DNA of 64,000 nucleotides from NCBI RefSeq assembly GCF_020217425.1, contig NZ_CP084090.1, positions 558,001 to 622,000 of the forward strand, written 5' to 3'. The DNA is from Halomicrobium urmianum (GTDB lineage Archaea; Halobacteriota; Halobacteria; Halobacteriales; Haloarculaceae). The position numbers and the translations under genes were made by a program. The notes under the pieces are model-generated. The model ran no database searches, had not been told where the DNA came from, and saw nothing but the letters and a program-made list of their open reading frames with translations. Positions 33,715 through 43,109 of this stretch are shown piece by piece (the first letter of the stretch is position 1; the number at the start of each line of letters is the position of its first letter).

Positions 33715-34449
33715 CTACCAGCCCTCGAACTTGTCCCGGCGGTAGAAGTCCAGTTCCTGGACGACGTTCGGCGGCTCCTGTTCGGCCGCGAAGGCGATGC
33801 CCTCGGCGACGTCCCCGGGGTCGGCCGCCTCGTCCGGGTTGAGGCGCTCGCCGAGCGACTCGCCGTCCTCGGAACCGAACTCCGTGCGGACCTCGGTCGG
33901 GTTGACGACGGTGACGCCGACGCCGTCGGGGCCGACGCTGCCGGCCAGGGACTTGCCGAACCCGCGGACGAACCACTTCGTCGCGGCGTAGACCGGGCTG
34001 GCCGGCCGGGGGTACTGGCCGGCCATGCTGCCGACGAGGACGAGCAGCCCCTCCGTCTCGCGGAGGTGGGGCAGCGACTCGCGGGCCGTGTAGAAGACGC
34101 CGGCGCAGTTGACGTCGAGCATCTGCCGGAACCGGTCGGTGTCCAGTTCCTCGACGGCGCCCTCGCGGGCGAGGCCGGCGTTGGCGACGACGGTGTCGAG
34201 ACGACCGAACTCGTCGACGGTTGCTTCGACGAGCGCGGCGACTTGGGCGTCGTCGGTCACGTCGGCCGTCTGGACGAGCACGTCGGCGTCGTGGTCCTCC
34301 CTGAGGTCGTCGGCGAGCGATTCCAGGCGGTCCTCGCGGCGGGCGCTGACGGCGACGGCGGCGCCCCGCTCGGCGAGCGCTTCGGCGGTCGCTCGACCGA
34401 TGCCGGAGCTGGCGCCGGTGATCAGCGCGACGCTGTCTTCGAGGCTCAT
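33715..34449 (-). CDS. Short-chain dehydrogenase/reductase (SDR)
   Basis: A 244-residue classical SDR. The Rossmann glycine motif TGASSGIG (residues 11-18) with acidic or basic residues following beta2 (ARREDR) favours NADP(H). NAG is in place, and the catalytic Ser and YxxxK are visible in LVGSMAGQYP and SPVYAATKWF. The substrate is unclear; the closest common forms act on 3-oxoacyl, sugar or quinone-type alcohols. It is downstream of the permease gene, convergent with it. Confidence 0.9.
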   Translation of the reverse strand: MSLEDSVALITGASSGIGRATAEALAERGAAVAVSARREDRLESLADDLREDHDADVLVQTADVTDDAQVAALVEATVDEFGRLDTVVANAGLAREGAVEELDTDRFRQMLDVNCAGVFYTARESLPHLRETEGLLVLVGSMAGQYPRPASPVYAATKWFVRGFGKSLAGSVGPDGVGVTVVNPTEVRTEFGSEDGESLGERLNPDEAADPGDVAEGIAFAAEQEPPNVVQELDFYRRDKFEGW

Positions 34450-34474
34450 GCGCCGGGAGTTGTCGCGGAGTGGC

Positions 34475-36151
34475 TTAACCTTGATCCCCGTTCGCGATGT
34501 CCGCTCCCTCGGTGAACTCGCCGACCTGCTCGACCCCGTCCGGCGCGAGCAGCACGCGCTGGTCCGCGGACACGCCTTCGACGGTGCGCTCGGTGCCGTC
34601 GGGCCAGGTGACGGTCACGTCGGCGGCGTCGGCGTCGCCGAGGCCGAAGTGGATCACGCGGCTCTCCTGTGAGAGGTAGTCCGTGCGGGGCCGCTGCGTG
34701 CGGACCTGGGTGTCGTCCGCCTCGACCCGGACCTCGGCGCCGTAGGCGGTGGCACCGTCGTCGTCGACGACGCGAACCTGCAGGCTGCTCGTCTCACTGG
34801 TGTTCACCGTGTTCTCGTAGAGGGTGTAGTTTCCGTCGTAGTTGGCCGAGATCACGTCCTGGTCGCCGTCGCGGTCGTAGTCGAGCGTGACCATCCCGCG
34901 GCCGTTGTCCTGTGCGAGGCCGCGTTCGCTGGCGTCCAGCGTGGTGAAGTTGCCGCCCTCGCGCTCCCAGAGCATGGGGTAGGTGTAGTGGGGATCCTCG
35001 CGGTCGATCGCGACGACGTTCTGCGTGGTGTGCATGAGGTCGCGGTCGCCGTCGTTGTCGAAGTCGGTGGCGGTGGCGGCCCACCCCCACCCGCCCGACC
35101 GGAGGTTCCACCGCTCGGCCCCGTCGGAGAACTCGCCGCCGCCCTCGTTGATCAGCAGCGTGTTGCCCCTGGTCCGGTTGGAGTGGATGACCCACCGCAG
35201 GAAGTCCTCGACGCGCTCGTAGCGCTCCGGCGACATCGTCTCCCGGCTGATCGGGAGGTGGATGTTGGTGACGAGGACGTCGGGCCGACCGTCGCGGTTC
35301 ACGTCGACGACCTCCGAGGACATGCCGTTGCGGGCGGTGTTGCCCCGGAGGAGTCGCTGCTCGAAGGTGCCGTCGCCCTGGTTGACGTAGATCACGTCGG
35401 AGTTGTAGTCGTTGGCGACGTGGACGTCGGGACGGCCGTCGCCGGTCAGATCGACGAAGCTCGCCGAGAGGCTCCAGCGGTCGCCCTCGATGCCGGCGTC
35501 CCCGACGCGCTCGAATCCGTCGCCGGTGTTCTCGTAGAGGATGTTGGGGTGGCCGTTGTCCTCATCGAGGGTGCCGTTGAGGGCGGAGTAGCCCTCGGGC
35601 TTCTCGTCGGCCCAGTCGCCCGACTGGTAGAGCAGGAGGTCCTGGTCGCCGTCGCCGTCGTAGTCGGCCGGGGCTGCCCCGAGCGGGTACGTGACGTTCC
35701 CGAGTCCGACGTCGTCGCGCTCGAACGCCCCGCCGTCGTTGTGCAGGGCGACGACCTCGCCGCCGGCGGGCAACAGGAGGAGGTCCTCGCTGCCGTCGCC
35801 GTCGTAGTCGACGAACGCGGCCGACTTGAACGAGCGGTTCAGGTCGGGCAGGGCGTCCGAGCGGGTGAACTCGCCGCCGCGGTTCTCGAAGAGGACGGGC
35901 CGCTCGCCGCCGACGGCGAGGACGTCCTCCCACCCGTCGCCGTCCACGTCGGCGACGTAGACCCCGGCGTTGCCGTTTCCGATACCGGTCCCGACGGCGT
36001 CGGTGTAGTTCAGTCCGGCCGATGCGGTCGCGTCCTCGAAGCCGATCTCGCCGCCGGCGTCCGCGTCGCTGGCGCCGCCCATCGGCGCGGAACAGCCGGC
36101 GGTGACGGCCAGCAGCGCGACGGCGACCACGAGGAGCCCGCGCCGTCTCAT
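34475..36151 (-). CDS. FG-GAP/VCBS (CRTAC1-like) beta-propeller lipoprotein with ASPIC/UnbV end
   Basis: A 558-residue secreted lipoprotein with signal MRRRGLLVVAVALLAVTAGC (lipobox VTAGC). It contains about seven Ca-binding FG-GAP loops: DVDGDGWED, DYDGDGSED, DYDGDGDQD, DLTGDGRPD, DVNRDGRPD, DFDNDGDRD and DYDRDGDQD, fitting a seven-bladed propeller. The C-terminus (VIHFGLGDADAADVTVTWPD) is the ASPIC/UnbV module. Its start overlaps the upstream DyP-like gene by 4 bases, so the two are coexpressed. Likely an extracellular adhesion or enzyme-partner protein. Confidence 0.85.
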   Translation of the reverse strand: MRRRGLLVVAVALLAVTAGCSAPMGGASDADAGGEIGFEDATASAGLNYTDAVGTGIGNGNAGVYVADVDGDGWEDVLAVGGERPVLFENRGGEFTRSDALPDLNRSFKSAAFVDYDGDGSEDLLLLPAGGEVVALHNDGGAFERDDVGLGNVTYPLGAAPADYDGDGDQDLLLYQSGDWADEKPEGYSALNGTLDEDNGHPNILYENTGDGFERVGDAGIEGDRWSLSASFVDLTGDGRPDVHVANDYNSDVIYVNQGDGTFEQRLLRGNTARNGMSSEVVDVNRDGRPDVLVTNIHLPISRETMSPERYERVEDFLRWVIHSNRTRGNTLLINEGGGEFSDGAERWNLRSGGWGWAATATDFDNDGDRDLMHTTQNVVAIDREDPHYTYPMLWEREGGNFTTLDASERGLAQDNGRGMVTLDYDRDGDQDVISANYDGNYTLYENTVNTSETSSLQVRVVDDDGATAYGAEVRVEADDTQVRTQRPRTDYLSQESRVIHFGLGDADAADVTVTWPDGTERTVEGVSADQRVLLAPDGVEQVGEFTEGADIANGDQG

Positions 36152-37470
36152 GGCTCCGGGAGCGCGACCCGTTCGCGCGGCGGAACGATCAGGGCGGTCC
36201 GGGCTTTCGTCTCGAGGTAGTCGACGATGCCGTGGTCGTCGGCGTCGAGGTCGACGTCGTACTCCTCCGTGTGCATCGCCTTGCGGACCTCGACGAAGTC
36301 CTGAACGTCGGCCTGTATCGACGTGAAGTTGAAGCCGGCGCCTTCTGCCACGTCCGTCGCGACGCCCTCGGAGCGGCGGATGATCTTCGGGACAAAGTCG
36401 TCGTCCCGGGCCCGGGCGACCTTCTGGGAGTGGCCGATCCGACCGTACTCCTCGGCGTGTTCTTCGACGCTCTCGGCGTCCTCCGGCGTGATCCGGCTGG
36501 AGGTGCCCAGCTGCTCGGCCGTCTCGCCCACCTCGTCGAGGTCGTGGGCCGGGCAGAACATCTCCGCGGCCCGCTCCTCGGTGTCCTGGTCGTACCAGCG
36601 GTCGAGGTCGATGTGGAGCCGCGACACCGCGAGCGTCGACCCGCCCGCGAAGGGGCCGTCGTCGATGGTCGCCCTGTCCTCCGGGGCCTGGTTGTCGGCG
36701 AACCCCGACCGGTAGCCCATCGAGAGCGGCGCCTCCTCGGGGACGTCTTCGTTGTCGAGTTCGCGGGCGACGACGCCCTTGCCGGTGATCCCCGTGCGAC
36801 GGGTCTCCCGGGAGAAGACGCCCTCGAGCGTCGCCTCGACCTCGACGCCGTTGAGCTGGTCTGTCTCGCCCCACAGCGCGTGCTCCGGGGCCATAGCCAC
36901 CGATCCGTAGTCGGCGTTCAGCACGAGGACGGCGTCGAAGGGGTCGGCCAGCGACGCGTCCTCGCCGACGGCGTCCAGCACCTCCTCCGGCGAGAGGAGC
37001 GGGTCGGGGTCGGCGTCCAGGCGGTCGAAGTACCGCTGGGAGTAGCCGAGCATCCAGAGGAGGCCGTTGCTCAGCGAGGCACCCTGATTCCCGGACGTCC
37101 CCCACTGGTACGCGCGGTCGAGCGTTCTCAGGGCCGCCTCGACCTGCTCGCGCTCCTCGTCGGTCGGTGGGACCGACCCCTCGTAGGAGAGGCCCAGCAC
37201 GACCTGGTGGCGCGGGAGCACCGTGTTGCCGTGCGCGTTGCGCACGAGGTAGTCGTTCCATCGATGCAGCCCGTTCGGCCGGTCTGACGGGTCCTCTGGC
37301 CGGGGGAGGTCGAGTGCGTCGTCGTCCTCCCCGCCGTCGCCGTCGGCCCCCGTCTCCGTCGCGGCCCGCTCGCGGTCCTGACAGGCCGCGAGAGCGCTCG
37401 TCCCCCCGATGGCCACGGCCGACGTCACGAAGTCGCGTCGGGACACGGCCCGGAAGCGCTCGAAATCCAT
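36148..37470 (-). CDS. DyP-peroxidase-like Tat lipoprotein
   Basis: A 440-residue Tat-exported protein; VSRRDFVTSAVAIGG is the signal and ALAACQD the lipobox. The body is acidic. The order of motifs suggests the dye-decolorising peroxidase fold. MGYRSGFADNQAPED echoes the GxxDG region. GHSQKVARARDDDFVPKI holds the His expected to bind heme, followed by IIRRSEGV. GFNFTSIQADVQDFVE matches the late GLxF segment. The catalytic Asp-Gly is replaced by Asp-Asn in FADN. The label DUF7405 may apply. Heme binding is inferred. Its stop overlaps the start of the FG-GAP lipoprotein. Confidence 0.7.
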   Translation of the reverse strand: MDFERFRAVSRRDFVTSAVAIGGTSALAACQDRERAATETGADGDGGEDDDALDLPRPEDPSDRPNGLHRWNDYLVRNAHGNTVLPRHQVVLGLSYEGSVPPTDEEREQVEAALRTLDRAYQWGTSGNQGASLSNGLLWMLGYSQRYFDRLDADPDPLLSPEEVLDAVGEDASLADPFDAVLVLNADYGSVAMAPEHALWGETDQLNGVEVEATLEGVFSRETRRTGITGKGVVARELDNEDVPEEAPLSMGYRSGFADNQAPEDRATIDDGPFAGGSTLAVSRLHIDLDRWYDQDTEERAAEMFCPAHDLDEVGETAEQLGTSSRITPEDAESVEEHAEEYGRIGHSQKVARARDDDFVPKIIRRSEGVATDVAEGAGFNFTSIQADVQDFVEVRKAMHTEEYDVDLDADDHGIVDYLETKARTALIVPPRERVALPEP

Positions 37471-37624
37471 CGTCTCCGATTACGAACGACCGTGTATAAA
37501 CGTTTCCCGAACCCTGGAGTCGAACCCGCTGTGAGACGGTCGTTTCGCCCGCGATCCGACGCCGAACGCGAACCGGCGCCTGTCGAAAGGGATAACTGGA
37601 TCGGGTACCCGGTGTGGCAGTAGG

Positions 37625-38533
37625 ATGACAACGGGTGACGCAGACGAGATCAGGGACGTCGATCCGACGGAGACGCCGCCGGAGGAGATCGACCTCGACC
37701 TCGTCCGGGCGGGGCTGAAGAGCGAGAACAACATCGACCGGACGCGAGCGGCCCAGATCGTCTCGACGATGGCCGCCGAGGACCTCGAACTGGTCGAGCC
37801 GCTCGTGCCGACGCTGGTGGAGATGTTCGACGACGAGCGGACGGTCGTCCTCAAGGAGGTGCTCTTCACCCTCTCGCTGCTGGCCGAGGAGGACCCGGGC
37901 CACGTCGCCGACGACGTCGGCGGCCTGATCGGCCTGCTGGACCACGACATCCCGCTCGTCCGGACTGTCGCGGCCCGGGCGCTCCGGCCCGTCGCCGTCG
38001 ACCGGCCGGAGGTCTTCACGGCGCACGCCGACGACCTGCTGACCGTGGTCGAACAGCCCGTCGAGGACCCGACCGAGGGGTACGAACCGGACCCCAACGC
38101 CCACAGCGCCCAGGTCCAGACGATCAACGACGTCCGGGAGAAGGCCGAGCGGCGGCAGCTGGCCGCACGCGCGGTCGCGGCGCACGTCGTGGTGGCGGTC
38201 GCCGACCGCGACGCGGAGGCGGTGATGGACCACGTGGGCCGGCTGGCCGACCTGCTGGACGACGACAGCCCGGCCGTCACGGCCGCCGCGGCCGACGCCC
38301 TGGCCAACGTGGCCGAACAGCAGCCAGACGCCGTGGGCGGCGTCACGGACGCGCTGATCGGCACCTTCGACGGGCCGGACGACCCGACGCGGGCCAGCGC
38401 CGTCGCGGCGCTGGGCTTCGTCGGCGACGAGGCGGCCGTCGAGCCGCTGCGCGAACTGGCCGACGACGACGAGGCCGACGACGACCTGTGCGAACTGGCC
38501 ACGGAGACGGCCGCGTTCATCGAGAACGGGTAG
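37625..38533 (+). CDS. HEAT-repeat protein
   Basis: A 302-residue soluble protein built of HEAT or Armadillo-like repeats. Repeated segments such as VEPLVPTLVEMFDDERTVVL, DDVGGLIGLLDHDIPLVRTV and ADLLDDDSPAVTAAAADALA have the alternating hydrophobic pattern of paired helices. It is divergent from the DyP-like gene, with about 150 bases between, and could act as a protein scaffold. No enzyme motif is seen, and specificity is unknown. Confidence 0.8.
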   Translation: MTTGDADEIRDVDPTETPPEEIDLDLVRAGLKSENNIDRTRAAQIVSTMAAEDLELVEPLVPTLVEMFDDERTVVLKEVLFTLSLLAEEDPGHVADDVGGLIGLLDHDIPLVRTVAARALRPVAVDRPEVFTAHADDLLTVVEQPVEDPTEGYEPDPNAHSAQVQTINDVREKAERRQLAARAVAAHVVVAVADRDAEAVMDHVGRLADLLDDDSPAVTAAAADALANVAEQQPDAVGGVTDALIGTFDGPDDPTRASAVAALGFVGDEAAVEPLRELADDDEADDDLCELATETAAFIENG

Positions 38534-38630
38534 CGGCGGTCGCCGCACTCGGCGGACGTGGTCGGCCGCCGCCGCCCGGCGGGCGCAGATACGGTCGGCC
38601 GGGGCGACTCGCACCCGGAACGACGCCGCG

Positions 38631-38867
38631 TCAGGACTGTTCCTTCTTCCGCTTCGTCGCGTACCAGTACAGGACGGCCGCAAGCCCTCCCGTGACGCCG
38701 ATGAGCCCCAGGTTGACGAACGCGATCACGCGCGATCCCTCCTCCTCGTGGCCCAGCGCGAACGACATCGCAGTGAGGATGAACAGGAAGAGCATGAACA
38801 TCTCCAGCAGCCACAGGTGCTGGCGGTAGTCGTAGACCGCCCCCCAGAACTCGTCGCGCCAGTCCAT
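38631..38867 (-). CDS. Two-pass small membrane protein (78 aa)
   Basis: A 78-residue protein started at the ATG at 38867 (MDWRDEFWGAVYDYRQHL). Two helices, LWLLEMFMLFLFILTAMSFA and IAFVNLGLIGVTGGLAAVLY, surround an acidic turn, and the tail is Lys/Arg rich (ATKRKKEQS). Probably a haloarchaeal membrane protein of unknown function. It is convergent with the HEAT gene and lies 104 bases before the divergent beta-mannosidase gene. Confidence 0.65.
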   Translation of the reverse strand: MDWRDEFWGAVYDYRQHLWLLEMFMLFLFILTAMSFALGHEEEGSRVIAFVNLGLIGVTGGLAAVLYWYATKRKKEQS

Positions 38868-38971
38868 GGCAGCGCGTTCGCCGGGCCGGGCCAAGAACTT
38901 TCCCAAACGGCCAGCGCGGCCGAGACGGCGGTGGCGGTAGTATTATGGCCGCCTGCGCGCCAGGCGAAAGT

Positions 38972-41503
38972 ATGCAAAAGCAATCACTCGACGGCACGTG
39001 GCGCTTTCGAGAGCGGGACGGCGACGGGGAGTGGCTGTCCGGGTCGGTCCCGGGCGGGGTGTACACCGACCTGCTGAACGCCGGCGAGATTCCCGATCCC
39101 TTCTACGAGGACAACGAACTGGACGTCCAGTGGGTGGGGAAGACAGACTGGGAGTACCGGCGGACCGTCGCGGTCGACGAGTCGCTGCTGGACCACGACC
39201 GCGTCCTGTTGCAGTGCGACGGCCTCGACACGGTCGCGACCGTCCTCGTCAACGGCGAGGAGGTCGGCCGGTCGATCAACATGCACGTCGGCCATGAGTT
39301 CGACGTCGCCGACGCGCTCGAACCCGGGGAGAACGAGATCGCGGTGCGGTTCCGGTCGCCCGTCGAGTACGGGCAGGAGCGGGCCGAGGAGCACCCCTAC
39401 GAGGTGCCCGCCATCCGCTACCCCGTCGACCAGCCCGCGCGGTCGTTCGTCCGCAAGGCCCAGTGCCACTACGGCTGGGACTGGGGCCCCTGCCTCCCGA
39501 CGGTCGGTATCTACCGCGACGTCTCGCTGGTGGCCTACTCCAGCCCCCGGATCAGGTACACGAAGACCGAACAGGACCACGCCGGCGACGGCGTCGACCT
39601 GACCGTCCGGGCCGGGATCGACGCGCCCGAAGCGGGCGAGTACGACCTCGGCGTCGACGTGGCCGGCGCCAACGTCACCGAGACGGTGGCCCTCGAAGCG
39701 GGCGAGCAGGAGGTCGAACTGACCGTCGACGTCGGCGACGTGGACCGCTGGTGGCCCAACGGCTACGGCGACCAGCCGCTGTACGACCTCGCGGTGACGG
39801 TCGAGGACGACGAGCGCGGCGAGGCGCACGCCGTCGCCGACCGCGTGGGCTTCCGCGAGATCGACCTCGTCGTCGAACCCGACGAGGAGGGCACCTCCTT
39901 CTACTTCGAGGTCAACGGCGAACCGGTGTTCGCCAAGGGGGCCAACACCATCCCCGCGGCCCCGATGTACGGCGAGGTGACCCGGGACCGCTACGAGCAC
40001 CTGATCCGCAGCGCCGCCGACGCGAACATGAACATGCTCCGCGTGTGGGGCGGCGGCTACTACGAGTACGACGACTTCTACGACCTCTGCGACGAGTACG
40101 GCCTGCTCGTCTGGCAGGACTTTATGTTCTCCTGCGCGCTGTACCCCGCCGACGAGAGGTTCCTCGACAGCGTCGAGGCGGAGGTCCGCTACCAGGTCCG
40201 CCGGCTGGCCAACCACCCCTCCATCGCGCTGTGGTGCGCCAACAACGAGAACGAGGAGGCCCTGCACAACTGGTACGGCGACCACGAGGCCCACGAACAG
40301 CACGTCGAGGACTACCGGAAGCTCTACGAGGAGACCGTCGGCCCGGCCTGCGAGGCGGAGGACCCCTCGCGGACCTACTGGCCGGGCTCGCCCTCCAGCG
40401 GCCCCGACGAGGACGACCCCTACATCTTCGAGAAGGGCGACGTCCACTACTGGGACGTCTGGCACGCCGGCCAGCCCTTCGAGGACTACTACGCGACCGA
40501 ACCGCGGTTCGTCTCCGAGTTCGGCTACCAGTCGTTCCCCTCGCTGGACTCGCTTTCGACCGTCCTCGACGAGGACGACTTCAACCCCACCGCGCCGATA
40601 ATGGAGCACCACCAGCGCAACCCCGGCGGGAACACCACCATCCTCAAGCGGACGGCCAGCTACTTCCGGATCCCCTTCGACTTCTCCGACTTCGTCTACG
40701 TCTCCCAGCTGCTCCAGGCCGAGGCCATGACGACGGCCATCGAGCACTGGCGCCGTCGCAAGCCCACCACGATGGGCACGCTGTACTGGCAGCTCAACGA
40801 CCTCTGGCCGGTCGCGTCGTGGGCCTCGATCGAGTACGACGGCAAGTGGAAGGCCCAGCAGTACGCGGCCCGCCGCCAGTACGCGCCCGTGCTCGTCTCC
40901 TTCCACCCGGAGTTCGAGGGCGCTGGCGGCGCCGAGAACGCCCAGGCCGACGACGGGGACGACGCCGACCGGGGCGACGTCGTCGCCCAGACCCTGTGGA
41001 TCACCAGCGACCTGACCGAACCGATCGAGGGCGAGATCGCCCTGCGAGTCGTCACCCTCGACGGCGACGTGGTCCGCGAGGAGACCGTCGATGCCGACCT
41101 CGACGCCCACGAGAGCACGGCCCTGCTGACCGTCGAGCGCGGGGACCTCCCCGAGGACGTCGCGCCCTCGGAGGTCATGATCCGCGCCGAGTACGACGGC
41201 CCCGGCGAGTCCTACCCCACGGCGGCCTTTTTCGAGGACTACAAGGCGCTGTCCCTGCCCGAGGCCGACCTCGACGTGACGGTGGACGGCGCCGCGGTGA
41301 CCGTCGCCAGCGAGGACGCCGCCCTGTTCGTCGAACTCGACGCGGGCACGTTCCGCGGGTCGTTCTCGGACAACTACTTCCACCTCGCGCCCGGCGAGGA
41401 GCGCACCGTCGCCTTCGACTCCTACGACGGCCGCCGCGACGCCGTCGTGGCGGCCCGCCTGGCCGAGGACCTGTCGGTCCGCCACCTCCGCGACACCTAC
41501 TGA
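38972..41503 (+). CDS. GH2 beta-mannosidase
   Basis: An 843-residue glycoside hydrolase family 2 enzyme. The N-terminal sugar-binding domain starts MQKQSLDGTWRFRERDGDGE at the ATG at 38972. The mannosidase-type signature CHYGWDWGPCLPTVGIYRDV is intact. In the TIM barrel, the acid/base Glu426 is in CANNENEE and the nucleophile Glu516 in VSEFGYQS. A C-terminal beta-sandwich ends the protein. No signal peptide, so it acts on short manno-oligosaccharides inside the cell. An upstream in-frame ATG at 38945 is less likely. It is preceded by a TATTATG box near 38941. Confidence 0.92.
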   Translation: MQKQSLDGTWRFRERDGDGEWLSGSVPGGVYTDLLNAGEIPDPFYEDNELDVQWVGKTDWEYRRTVAVDESLLDHDRVLLQCDGLDTVATVLVNGEEVGRSINMHVGHEFDVADALEPGENEIAVRFRSPVEYGQERAEEHPYEVPAIRYPVDQPARSFVRKAQCHYGWDWGPCLPTVGIYRDVSLVAYSSPRIRYTKTEQDHAGDGVDLTVRAGIDAPEAGEYDLGVDVAGANVTETVALEAGEQEVELTVDVGDVDRWWPNGYGDQPLYDLAVTVEDDERGEAHAVADRVGFREIDLVVEPDEEGTSFYFEVNGEPVFAKGANTIPAAPMYGEVTRDRYEHLIRSAADANMNMLRVWGGGYYEYDDFYDLCDEYGLLVWQDFMFSCALYPADERFLDSVEAEVRYQVRRLANHPSIALWCANNENEEALHNWYGDHEAHEQHVEDYRKLYEETVGPACEAEDPSRTYWPGSPSSGPDEDDPYIFEKGDVHYWDVWHAGQPFEDYYATEPRFVSEFGYQSFPSLDSLSTVLDEDDFNPTAPIMEHHQRNPGGNTTILKRTASYFRIPFDFSDFVYVSQLLQAEAMTTAIEHWRRRKPTTMGTLYWQLNDLWPVASWASIEYDGKWKAQQYAARRQYAPVLVSFHPEFEGAGGAENAQADDGDDADRGDVVAQTLWITSDLTEPIEGEIALRVVTLDGDVVREETVDADLDAHESTALLTVERGDLPEDVAPSEVMIRAEYDGPGESYPTAAFFEDYKALSLPEADLDVTVDGAAVTVASEDAALFVELDAGTFRGSFSDNYFHLAPGEERTVAFDSYDGRRDAVVAARLAEDLSVRHLRDTY

Positions 41504-41663
41504 CTCCCGGGTCGTCTCCACTCCGCCCACCCGATCGTCTCTGATACTTGACCGATAACGGTCCTGATACCTTTCCGCCCGTCCCGGTCGCGCGTCGCCG
41601 GACGATACCGCAGTCGGCCGACCTCGAGGGCCGATCACATTCCGCGTAACTGCCCAAAGTGAT

Positions 41664-43022
41664 ATGTGCGATAACTCGCAACCGACTGGTATGGACTGGG
41701 GTAGGAACGAACCAGCCGGTAGTCGACCGACTCGCCGCCGCGTCCTCGCGACACTGGGGGGGAGCGTGGCGGCGAGCGGACTCGCCGGCTGTCTCGATTC
41801 GAGCGACGACGGCGCAGGCGCGGGCACGCCCGCGGAGAGCGTCGACGAGATCACCATCGGCCTGGCCACGGCGACCTCCGGTACCTACATCGACGTCGGG
41901 GAGGAGGAGCGCCGCGGGTTCGAGATGGCGGTCCAGCACCTCAACGAGGGCGGCGGGTACCAGGAGGCCGGGACCTTCGGCGTCTTGAAGAGCCGGACCG
42001 GCGTCGAGGGGGTCGACGTCGAGACCGTCGAGGTCGACACGGCCGGCACCGCCGACACGGCGGCGTCGAACGCCGCTCCGCTTCTGGAGAACGGCGAGGT
42101 CGACGCGCTGTTCGGCGGGGTCGCGGGGGACGTCGCAGCGACGCTGCGGGACCTCTCGGCGGAACACGAGGTCCCGTACTTCCCGGGGGTCGCGACGCTC
42201 TCCTCGATGGCCGACGAGGGCTGCTCGCCCCACACGTACCGGGAGATGTACCCCGCCACGGCGCTCGTCCGCGCGCTCGTGCCCGCGGTCGTCGACCACG
42301 TCGGCGACGACAGCGGCACGTACTACAGGCTCAACACCGAGGCGCCCGAGGGCGAGGACCTCTCCGAGGTCATCACGGACTACTTCAATCAGGACGACGC
42401 GCCGAACTGGCAGGGCTTCGGCACGGCGAGCGAGCGCCGCGGTACGACCGACTACAGCCACCGCCTCAACCGCGTCGGGACGACCAACCCGTCGGCGGTG
42501 TTCTGCAACCTCTTCGGCCTCGACGCCGTCAACGTCCTGCACCAGGCCGGCGAGTACATCGACGAGGACACCGCCCTCGTCGTCCCGCTGCTGACGCCGT
42601 CGGTGGTCGAGGCGGCGACCGAGTGGAACGGCGACGTCCTCGGGACCGTCCCCTGGCACGGCGCCATCGACGGGGAACTGTCCGACGTGTTCGACTCCAC
42701 CTATCAGGACGCGTACGGCGATCAGGCGCCCGGTCCCCGCGCGGGCACCGGCGCCGCCCACCTCGTCTACGGCGAGGTCTTCACGTACGCGGCCGCCGTC
42801 GAGCGCGCCAATTCGACCGGCGCGGGGGCCGTCAGGAGCGAACTCGAGGACAGTGCCCACGACCTCGGTCTGGGCCGGGAATACCTGCAGGCCTGCAACC
42901 ACCAGGCGACCCGCCCCGTGCCCGTCGTCCGCGTCGCGGACGGCCAGCTAGAGCCAGTCGACCTCGTCGAGGACGCCGTCGCCGGCTGCGACGAGTCGCC
43001 GGCCAGCGATTGCTCGCTGTGA
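41664..43022 (+). CDS. LIV-type (Peripla_BP_6) substrate-binding Tat lipoprotein
   Basis: A 443- to 452-residue binding protein. Both ATGs at 41664 and 41691 are possible; the longer one is given. The Tat signal TRRRVLATLGGSVAASGLAG is followed by Cys and a Ser/Asp-rich linker, then the type I periplasmic-binding fold: ITIGLATATSGTY, GFEMAVQHLNEGGGY, DALFGGVAGDVAATL, VPYFPGVATLSS. No permease or ATPase of the LIV type is nearby, so it is an orphan; partners must be encoded elsewhere. It could capture amino acids, amides or aromatic compounds. It stands between beta-mannosidase and the Dpp operon. Confidence 0.85.
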   Translation: MCDNSQPTGMDWGRNEPAGSRPTRRRVLATLGGSVAASGLAGCLDSSDDGAGAGTPAESVDEITIGLATATSGTYIDVGEEERRGFEMAVQHLNEGGGYQEAGTFGVLKSRTGVEGVDVETVEVDTAGTADTAASNAAPLLENGEVDALFGGVAGDVAATLRDLSAEHEVPYFPGVATLSSMADEGCSPHTYREMYPATALVRALVPAVVDHVGDDSGTYYRLNTEAPEGEDLSEVITDYFNQDDAPNWQGFGTASERRGTTDYSHRLNRVGTTNPSAVFCNLFGLDAVNVLHQAGEYIDEDTALVVPLLTPSVVEAATEWNGDVLGTVPWHGAIDGELSDVFDSTYQDAYGDQAPGPRAGTGAAHLVYGEVFTYAAAVERANSTGAGAVRSELEDSAHDLGLGREYLQACNHQATRPVPVVRVADGQLEPVDLVEDAVAGCDESPASDCSL

Positions 43023-43109
43023 CGCCGCGGCAGTAGCCGCTCGATCGATCCGACTTCTGCGAAACCGTCCGTTCGTCGCGTCACCTCGAAAAAAGCCGTC
43101 GGGACCGGA

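Noticed and set aside
34475-38683. 1,402-residue frame continuing beyond the FG-GAP lipoprotein
   Set aside because: The lipoprotein signal begins at 36151; sequence before it is out-of-frame shadow of the DyP-like and HEAT genes.
38984-41869. 961-residue frame opposite beta-mannosidase
   Set aside because: Pure antisense shadow; the plus strand holds an enzyme with complete catalytic motifs.
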